Origin: Bermanella sp034110565
GTDB lineage: Bacteria > Pseudomonadota > Gammaproteobacteria > Pseudomonadales > Oceanobacteraceae
Length of the DNA stretch: 37,178 bases
Direction of reading: 5' to 3'
NCBI GenBank assembly: GCA_034110565.1
Contig: JAWUYY010000084.1
Location: 1 to 37,178 of the forward strand
The position numbers and the translations under genes were made by a program. The notes under the pieces were generated by a model. That model made no database searches. It was not told the DNA's origin and was given only the letters and a program-made list of their open reading frames with translations. Shown in pieces: positions 31,549 through 37,178 of the stretch. Position 1 is the first letter of the stretch. Each line of letters starts with the position of its first letter.

Positions 31549-33699
31549 TTAAACCGCAGCCTGATTGCTCAAGGCTTGCAGCGAAACCGGCACACCGTTT
31601 ACGGCTGCATTGCCAGATAACCCATCAATCATGTTTTCATCGGTTAAGTCATTCACGCTCACGCCTGCATGGGCATCCGCAATCGCCTGTACCGTGCCTT
31701 TACGATTGTGACCCCAACCATGAGGAATGCTCACCACGCCAGGCATGATTTCTTCACTCACTTCTGCGGCAATGACCACCTCACCCACTCTTGATGTCAC
31801 GACCACGTCTTGGCCATCAGTGATATTAAGGGCACTGGCATGCTCAGGGTGAATCAATAAAGTACAACGAGATTTGCCTTTCACTAAGCGCTGGCTGTTA
31901 TGCATCCAAGAATTATTGCTGCGCACATGACGACGCCCAATTAACAAGGCGTGTGCCGGATCTTCTGACACAACCGCTTCATCTAGTTTTTGTTTCAAGC
32001 GCGGCAAGTCTGCAAAATAGAAATCTAAATTAAGATGAATGGTTTTATCAGCATGCACAATGGCTTCGGGCAAACGAGACTGCAACGGACCTAAGTCTAT
32101 GCCATGAGGCTCAGCTTTGACCTTGGCTAAATCTAAATCATACGGCCCGCCTTTGAGCAGCATATCTAGCATGAAGTTCGGCCCTTGTTTCATGGCCATA
32201 TCACGCATAAATTGTTCTTTATCAGATACCTCTGGCTGCAGACGATTGGCTAGCTCAATAAAGATTTGCCAATCATGTCGCCCGTTTTCGGGTAACTCAA
32301 ACATGGCCTCAGAAAACTTAACCGTGTTGTGTACCGCTAAATTATGGAACGACAAATCATAATGCTCACGTTCAATAGGTGAGACAGGTGGCAGAATAAT
32401 ATTGGCATGTCGCGTGGTTTCGTTTAAGTAATAATCCACACACACCATAAAATCTAATGACTCAAGCGCTGTATCTAGCTGATGCCCGTTTGGCGTGCTT
32501 AGTACTGGGTTCCCTGCCACGGTGAATATGGCTTTAATTTGCCCTTCCCCTTCGGTAAGAATTTCTTCAGACAAGGTCACAACCGGAAACTCACCATTAA
32601 AATCGGGTAAACCACGCACTCGACTTTGTCGTTTATTAAAATAACCTGGGCCACCATTGGCGACGATATCAGCCGCAGGCGTGGTAAACATCATACCGCC
32701 CTCTTCATCAATGGAACCGGTGAGCAAATTAAACAGCATAATTAAATATTGGCTTAGCAAACCAAACTCTTGAACACTGACCCCCATGCGACCATAGAAA
32801 ACCGCATTATCAGACTGGCAGAATTCAACCACTAATTTTTCAATCTCGGCTGCTGGAATGCCTGTTTTTTCCGCGGCAAATTCAAGGGAGAAATCTTTTA
32901 CATAATCAGCAATGGCTTCATAACCGTGGGCCAAACTCAGTGCATTCGAAGGTTTAACCAAATCATGTTCAAATAAGTAATTGACCATGGCCAACAACAA
33001 TACTGCGTCACTGGCAGGTTTAATAAAATGATGGTCACTGGCGAGATCTGCGGTTTCGGTTTTACGCGGATCAATCACCACGACTTTACCGCCGCGCTTT
33101 TTAATGTCTTTAATTTTCTGACGTACATTCGCCACCGTCATGATACTACCGTTAGACGCCAATGGATTCGCGCCCATAATAATCATGTGGTGTGTACGAT
33201 TAATATCCGGCACAGGAATGCGTAATTGATGCCCAAATAAATGCATCCCAAGCATATGGTGAGGTAACTGATCAACCGATGTAGCGCTAAAACGAGTGCG
33301 GGTTTTTAGCGCCATAATAATTTGGCGCATCATTAAAGAAGCCCCAAGATTGTGTACATTGGGGTTACCCAAATACAAACCTAATGCGTTATCGCCGTAC
33401 TGCTGTTGTACTTTTTGAATGCCTGCGGCGGCTTTATCGAACGCGTCATCCCAGCTGATTTCTTTCCAACCGTCTGCTGTGCGCTCCATGGGCATTTTTA
33501 AGCGATCAGGGTCTTCGTAAAGGTCTTGCAACGCCACCGCTTTAGGACAAATATGCCCTTGGCTGAACGGGTCGTTTTCATCGCCTTTAATGGATAATAT
33601 TTTGCTACCTTGATGTTCAATCTTCACGCCACACATGGCTTCACATAGGTTGCAGGTGCGGTAATGCACGCTTGTATCTGTTGTTGTTTTTATTGTCAT
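31549..33699 (-). CDS. Molybdopterin oxidoreductase with an N-terminal [4Fe-4S] cluster
   Basis: A 716-residue member of the DMSO-reductase/formate-dehydrogenase superfamily. The N terminus carries C16-x2-C19-x3-C23-x27-C51 for one [4Fe-4S] cluster. The molybdopterin domain follows, with NPNVHNLGASLMMRQ, FSATSVDQLPHHMLG, MGANPLASNGSIMT and VVVIDPRKTETADLA. The C-terminal dinucleotide-binding domain has LLIGRRHVRSNNSWMHNSQR and VSIPHGWGHN. There is no Tat signal, so it is cytoplasmic. The start is the ATG at 33697-33699, with AGGGGA five bases upstream; a GTG at 33729 is in frame but lies before that site. I know this as a widespread uncharacterised subgroup; neither substrate nor electron partner can be assigned. 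The neighbouring SDR and fadH hint at acyl-CoA metabolism. Confidence 0.88.
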   Translation of the reverse strand: MTIKTTTDTSVHYRTCNLCEAMCGVKIEHQGSKILSIKGDENDPFSQGHICPKAVALQDLYEDPDRLKMPMERTADGWKEISWDDAFDKAAAGIQKVQQQYGDNALGLYLGNPNVHNLGASLMMRQIIMALKTRTRFSATSVDQLPHHMLGMHLFGHQLRIPVPDINRTHHMIIMGANPLASNGSIMTVANVRQKIKDIKKRGGKVVVIDPRKTETADLASDHHFIKPASDAVLLLAMVNYLFEHDLVKPSNALSLAHGYEAIADYVKDFSLEFAAEKTGIPAAEIEKLVVEFCQSDNAVFYGRMGVSVQEFGLLSQYLIMLFNLLTGSIDEEGGMMFTTPAADIVANGGPGYFNKRQSRVRGLPDFNGEFPVVTLSEEILTEGEGQIKAIFTVAGNPVLSTPNGHQLDTALESLDFMVCVDYYLNETTRHANIILPPVSPIEREHYDLSFHNLAVHNTVKFSEAMFELPENGRHDWQIFIELANRLQPEVSDKEQFMRDMAMKQGPNFMLDMLLKGGPYDLDLAKVKAEPHGIDLGPLQSRLPEAIVHADKTIHLNLDFYFADLPRLKQKLDEAVVSEDPAHALLIGRRHVRSNNSWMHNSQRLVKGKSRCTLLIHPEHASALNITDGQDVVVTSRVGEVVIAAEVSEEIMPGVVSIPHGWGHNRKGTVQAIADAHAGVSVNDLTDENMIDGLSGNAAVNGVPVSLQALSNQAAV

Positions 33700-33763
33700 G
33701 GCTGTCCCCTGTTTGGCAACACAGTACACAGCTTTAAGTAAATTGAAAACTAACCAGAGTAAA

Positions 33764-33780
33764 TGGAACGATCCGTTTCA
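33764..33780. promoter_or_regulatory. Candidate operator upstream of the molybdopterin oxidoreductase
   Basis: TGGAACG, ATC, CGTTTCA is a 17-bp inverted repeat with one mismatch in seven, 65 nt upstream of the start codon. It resembles sites of TetR-type fatty-acid regulators in general form only. It lies between the flagellin stop and this gene. Confidence 0.35.
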
Positions 33781-33815
33781 GTACCCTTTACAAAGCAGCC
33801 CTTAAGTTATTAGAA

Positions 33816-34598
33816 CTAAAGTTCCAATAACTTCAACACATCTTTTTTATCCGCGTTGCCTTGGGCAAATAAACTCATGCTAACCTGTTGTTGAATATCA
33901 CTCTTAGCTTTTTCTGAGCTAGCTTGAGCAAAGTCCGTATCACGAATGCGACTACTGGCTTCTTGGTTGTTTTGATTTTTTAATGCGACAAACTCCGCCG
34001 ATTGCGACAAGCGATTCGATACGGCGCCTAACTCACTGCGCCGATCATTCACACTTTGCAATGCGGCATCAATGGCCTCTAAATCTAAGGCACTGCCTAC
34101 TTCAAGGCCCGACTGGGACAACACATCCGCAACGTCCGAACCTTTTAATTTAATTTGATCACCTGCATTGGCGTCCACTTGAAAACCCAAGTCTGAATTC
34201 TCAAACACGTTTTGCCCATTAAATTGAGTTTGTTCAAATTGGCTATTAATGGATTCAAGACGTTGATCAATCTCAGATTGAATGCCCGCTTTATCGCTAT
34301 CGTTAAGAATGCCATTTTGTTGTTGCACCGTTAACTCGCGCACGCGCTGCAAGTCTTCGTTCATGGTGCTCAGTGCGCCATCTTCTACCTGAATGCGAGA
34401 CACGCCATCCATGGTATTGCGAATAGCAGCTGTCATGGAGCGGCTTTGAGCATCTAAACGGTTACTAATAGACAGACCAGCCGCGTCATCTTTTGCGCTA
34501 TTAATGCGCTGTCCGCTGCTTAAGCGTTCTAACTGAGTTTGTTGGGTACTCGTAGCTTGGTCTAAGCTACGAGTAGAGGGAGATTGAGATATTTGCAT
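33816..34598 (-). CDS. Short orphan flagellin
   Basis: A 260-residue flagellin. The conserved N-terminal D0/D1 stretch LERLSSGQRINSAKDDAAGLSISNRL and the DGVSRIQVEDGALSTMNEDLQRVRELTVQ segment identify it, as does the C-terminal half ending SLFAQGNADKKDVLKLLEL. The variable D2/D3 domains are missing, so the filament subunit would be small. The extreme N terminus, MQISQSPSTRSLDQATSTQQTQ, lacks the usual I-N-T-N...S-L...A-Q-R pattern and is a few residues shorter. No chaperone, cap or other flagellar genes are adjacent. AGCGGAGGT directly precedes the ATG, a strong ribosome site. Codons 8-17 form a 12-bp perfect hairpin. It may be a minor or alternative filament protein. Confidence 0.88.
   Translation of the reverse strand: MQISQSPSTRSLDQATSTQQTQLERLSSGQRINSAKDDAAGLSISNRLDAQSRSMTAAIRNTMDGVSRIQVEDGALSTMNEDLQRVRELTVQQQNGILNDSDKAGIQSEIDQRLESINSQFEQTQFNGQNVFENSDLGFQVDANAGDQIKLKGSDVADVLSQSGLEVGSALDLEAIDAALQSVNDRRSELGAVSNRLSQSAEFVALKNQNNQEASSRIRDTDFAQASSEKAKSDIQQQVSMSLFAQGNADKKDVLKLLEL
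34547..34575 (-). repeat. 12-bp perfect inverted repeat inside the flagellin 5' coding region
   Basis: TACTCGTAGCTT (34547-34558), loop GGTCT, AAGCTACGAGTA (34564-34575). In the mRNA it forms a 12-pair hairpin about 23 nt after the start codon, close to the strong ribosome site. Confidence 0.8.
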
Positions 34599-34772
34599 CG
34601 GACCTCCGCTGGGCTCGAACGATTAACGATGCTCCTATCTTAAACCTCTAGTCTTACCAAGGTGAAAGACTGGTTCGTCACTATAAAGGCGCTGCGTATC
34701 ACTTAAATGGATAAAACGGCCCAAATCCACATTGAATGTAAGGTTTGATCATTCAATTGCGCACTTGAGTCA

Positions 34773-34801
34773 TTTACCTTACAAATGATGCACCCTATAT
34801 T
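34773..34801 (+). promoter_or_regulatory. Candidate promoter of the fadH-like gene
   Basis: TTTACC (34773-34778), 17 nt, TATATT (34796-34801). Transcription would start near 34808, leaving a leader of about 23 nt with AGAGGA eight bases before the ATG. Judged by eye. Confidence 0.45.
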
Positions 34802-34830
34802 CCTCCCCATAATAAACAGAGGACAGCTTG

Positions 34831-36879
34831 ATGAGTCAGTACCCACATCTATTAGCGCCATTAGACCTTGGTTTCACGACATTAAAAAACCGCGTGATCA
34901 TGGGCTCCATGCACACCGGTCTTGAAGATCGCCCTTGGCACTTCAAGCAACTGGCCGAATACTTTGCCGAACGTGCTCGTGGTGGCGTTGGCCTTATGGT
35001 CACAGGTGGCTTTGCGCCAAACCGCCGTGGCGAACTCATCGCCTTGGGTTCTCGTTTAAACAACGTATTGCAAGTGCCTATGCACAAAAAAGTCACCAAA
35101 GCCGTCCATGAAGCTGGCGGTAAAATCTGCTTACAAATTCTACACGCAGGCCGTTACGGCTATAGCCCGTACAGTGTGGCACCATCGGCGATTAAATCCC
35201 CTATTACACCGTTTAAGCCAAAAGCTTTAACCACTAAAGGGGTTTATAAAACCATTCGCCAATACGCTAAAAGCGCCAAGCTTGCACAAAAAGCGGGCTA
35301 TGACGGCGTTGAGATCATGGGCTCTGAAGGTTACTTCATCACTCAGTTCTTAAACCAACGCACCAACCAGCGTGATGACGAATTCGGTGGTTCTTACGAA
35401 AACCGCATGCGTCTAGCGCTTGAGATTGTGCGCCAAACCCGTGAACAAGTGGGTGAAAAATTCATCATCATGTTCCGCCTGTCTATGATCGACCTTGTAG
35501 AAGGTGGCTCAAGCATGGAAGAAGTGATTCAACTGGCTAAAGAGCTAGAAAAAGCCGGCGTGACCATTATCAACAGTGGTATCGGCTGGCACGAAGCACG
35601 CGTACCGACAATCGTAACCTCTGTGCCTCGCGCTGCGTTTGTTGATCCTACGGCAAAAGTAAAAGCCGCTGTGAATATTCCAGTGGTGGCCTCTAACCGC
35701 ATCAACATGCCAGACACCGCCGAAGAAATCATTGCCAACGGCCAAGCCGACATGGTGTCCATGGCTCGCCCATTCCTTGCAGACAGCGAATGGGTCAACA
35801 AAGCTGCCGAAGGCCGCGCCGATGAAATCAACACCTGTATCGCGTGTAACCAAGCCTGTTTGGATCACACCTTTCAAAACCAACGTTCAAGCTGCTTAGT
35901 TAACCCTCGCGCTTGTCACGAAACCGAACTGCTATACACACCAACACACGCACCTAAGAAAATTGCCGTTGTGGGTTCTGGCCCTGCCGGTTTAGCCGCC
36001 GCCACCGTTGCTGCGAAACGTGGCCACAAAGTCACTATTTTTGAAGGCCGCGACACCATAGGTGGCCAGTTCTTATTTGCCAGCAAAATCCCTGGTAAAG
36101 AAGAGTTTTCGGAAACCATTCGCTACTTCACTAAAATGATTGAAGTGCTCAATATCGAATTGAAACTCAATACTTGGGCCAGCGCAGACGATCTAAAAGA
36201 CGCAGGCTTCGATGAAATCATCGTATCAACCGGTGTTGAGCCGCGCGTACCGAGCATGCCAGGCATCGACCACGAAAAAGTCGTCACCTACCAAGACCTA
36301 CTGGGCAAAGGGTTAGAACTAGGCCCTAAAGTTGCGGTAATGGGTGCAGGCGGCATTGGTTTTGACGTCAGTGAATACCTAACCCACCAAGGCCCGTCTT
36401 TAACGTTAAACAAAGACTTATGGTTTAAAGAATGGGGCGTGGACATTAGCAACGCCCATGCTGGCGGCCTACAACCTATGGAAATCGAACCATCACCCCG
36501 CAAGGTTTACATGCTGCAACGTAAAACCACCTCACTGGGTCGCGGCTTGAACAAAACCTCGGGCTGGGTGCATCGTGCGGCTGTGAAAATGAAAGGCGTT
36601 GAAATGATCGCAGGCGTTGGTTACGACAAAATCGATGACGACGGCCTACACATTACCATCAGCAACAAAGATGGCGATGTCATCGAGCAGCGTGTACTGG
36701 ACGTAGACAACATCGTATTGTGTGCCGGACAAGTCAGCGTAAATCAATTGTTCAAAGACTTAGAAGGCAACAACGAACACAACTACGGCCTACACCTTGT
36801 AGGCGGTGCTGAGTTCGCCGGTGAGCTAGATGCCAAGCGCGCCATCAAGCTAGCCTCTGAATTAGCGGCCAGCTTGTAA
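34831..36879 (+). CDS. fadH: 2,4-dienoyl-CoA reductase (NADPH), FadH type
   Basis: FadH reduces 2,4-dienoyl-CoA esters and is needed for beta-oxidation of unsaturated fatty acids. The N-terminal old-yellow-enzyme barrel (1 to about 330) shows LQILHAGRYGY and GSEGYFITQFLNQRTNQRDD. A [4Fe-4S] site follows: C336-x2-C339-x3-C343-x11-C355. The C-terminal FAD and NAD(P) domains have IAVVGSGPAGLAAATVAAKRG and VAVMGAGGIGFDVSEYL. At 682 residues it is close to E. coli FadH (about 672). The start is ATG 34831; the TTG just before it is in frame but AGAGGA sits better for the ATG. Close relatives act on other enoates, so the substrate is likely but not proven. It is monocistronic. Confidence 0.9.
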   Translation: MSQYPHLLAPLDLGFTTLKNRVIMGSMHTGLEDRPWHFKQLAEYFAERARGGVGLMVTGGFAPNRRGELIALGSRLNNVLQVPMHKKVTKAVHEAGGKICLQILHAGRYGYSPYSVAPSAIKSPITPFKPKALTTKGVYKTIRQYAKSAKLAQKAGYDGVEIMGSEGYFITQFLNQRTNQRDDEFGGSYENRMRLALEIVRQTREQVGEKFIIMFRLSMIDLVEGGSSMEEVIQLAKELEKAGVTIINSGIGWHEARVPTIVTSVPRAAFVDPTAKVKAAVNIPVVASNRINMPDTAEEIIANGQADMVSMARPFLADSEWVNKAAEGRADEINTCIACNQACLDHTFQNQRSSCLVNPRACHETELLYTPTHAPKKIAVVGSGPAGLAAATVAAKRGHKVTIFEGRDTIGGQFLFASKIPGKEEFSETIRYFTKMIEVLNIELKLNTWASADDLKDAGFDEIIVSTGVEPRVPSMPGIDHEKVVTYQDLLGKGLELGPKVAVMGAGGIGFDVSEYLTHQGPSLTLNKDLWFKEWGVDISNAHAGGLQPMEIEPSPRKVYMLQRKTTSLGRGLNKTSGWVHRAAVKMKGVEMIAGVGYDKIDDDGLHITISNKDGDVIEQRVLDVDNIVLCAGQVSVNQLFKDLEGNNEHNYGLHLVGGAEFAGELDAKRAIKLASELAASL

Positions 36880-36903
36880 GCGTTTAACCGTTAATGCAGT
36901 AAC

Positions 36904-36935
36904 AAAAAACGCAGCCAATGGCTGCGTTTTTTATT
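36904..36935. terminator. Bidirectional terminator after fadH
   Basis: AAAAAACGCAGCC (36904-36916), loop AAT, GGCTGCGTTTTTT (36920-36932): a perfect 13-bp stem with A and T tracts. It serves fadH and the convergent small gene at the window end. The arms repeat those of the terminator at 12200-12230. Confidence 0.93.
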
Positions 36936-36950
36936 TTGCACGCTTATACG

Positions 36951-37169
36951 TCAATCATCATCTTGCATGGGCATTAAATAATCGCCACTGTAAAGATCCG
37001 CCAAACGTTGATCAATTTGGCTCGCCTCTAAACTGGACAACACCACTGAATCTTCTTCAGGAAAAAATAGGTATTGCTCGGTTTTAACATTAAATTCGAT
37101 TTTACCAAGAATGCGCCCGTCATCGGTTATGCAATTAAGCGCTTGTTGGATGGGCCAGAACATCACCAT
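36951..37169 (-). CDS. Small hypothetical protein, possibly cut by the window edge
   Basis: A 72-residue reading from ATG 37167-37169 (MVMFWPIQQALNCITDDGRI), acidic at its C terminus (PMQDDD). The frame stays open to the window end, so the true start may lie outside; no good ribosome site precedes the ATG. It has no signal or membrane span. The segment ITDDGRILGKIEFNVKTEQYLFFPEE looks like a beta-strand-rich fold. I do not recognise the family. It ends at the terminator shared with fadH, which supports a real convergent gene. Confidence 0.55.
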   Translation of the reverse strand: MVMFWPIQQALNCITDDGRILGKIEFNVKTEQYLFFPEEDSVVLSSLEASQIDQRLADLYSGDYLMPMQDDD

Positions 37170-37178
37170 CTGGGATTC

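Noticed and set aside
1..37178. CRISPR arrays, insertion sequences, prophage genes, restriction or abortive-infection genes
   Set aside because: None seen: no regularly spaced repeats, no transposase or integrase motifs and no phage structural genes.

Overview
The window looks like chromosomal DNA of a marine gammaproteobacterium, most likely an Oceanospirillales-type heterotroph (Bermanella/Oleispira/Thalassolituus-like). This is an inference from gene order and protein character. The grounds are the block GntR regulator, smc, zipA, ligA, which I recall in the same order from Pseudomonas, the E. coli-like TrmA and TesB, and many exported, efflux and lipid-metabolism genes. By eye the G+C is moderate, below 50%. 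I see no insertion sequence, prophage, CRISPR array or integrase.

Layout. 1-6353 (minus): a housekeeping operon of a GntR/FCD regulator, smc (GTG start), zipA and ligA (cut by the window edge). 6659-12163 (plus): a DUF2804 protein, then a two-gene RND efflux system (adaptor and pump) behind a promoter whose -10 lies inside a 20-bp palindrome. 12538-14243 (plus): an unrecognised exported protein and a small cytoplasmic protein. 14311-17363 (minus): a tight three-gene operon for an exported redox module, made of a lipoprotein cytochrome c, a Tat-exported aldonolactone-oxidase-like flavoprotein and a Tat-exported D-threonine-aldolase-like PLP protein. 17451-19769 (minus): a 7TMR-DISM/PAS sensor kinase whose H-box histidine is a lysine. 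19770-20195: a non-coding stretch dense in nested inverted repeats, followed by a 77-residue membrane protein gene. 20471-24664: tesB, trmA, a small hypothetical gene, tRNA-Pro(GGG), and an AhpD-like gene divergent from a TetR gene with a palindromic operator between them. 24677-27642: class 3 lipase, FMN reductase, AraC regulator and a small Ala/Glu-rich lipoprotein. 27814-30024: a membrane PAS/degenerate GGDEF/EAL protein. 30079-33699 (minus): DUF2147 protein, a short-chain dehydrogenase and a molybdopterin oxidoreductase. 33816-34598 (minus): a lone short flagellin. 34831-36879 (plus): fadH-type 2,4-dienoyl-CoA reductase. 36951-37169 (minus): an unrecognised small gene at the edge.

How the parts connect. 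Several genes point to fatty-acid and lipid handling: the lipase, TesB thioesterase, FadH and the type-2 3-hydroxyacyl-CoA dehydrogenase-like SDR. They are scattered, not in one operon. The best candidate for an undescribed system is the three-gene exported redox module. Second-look items are the lysine-for-histidine sensor kinase, the structured region at 19930-20170, and the flagellin gene with a 12-bp perfect hairpin in its first codons.

Limits: all calls come from reading the sequence and remembered family motifs. No searches, folding runs or alignments were done. Signal peptides, membrane spans, promoters and hairpins were judged by eye.
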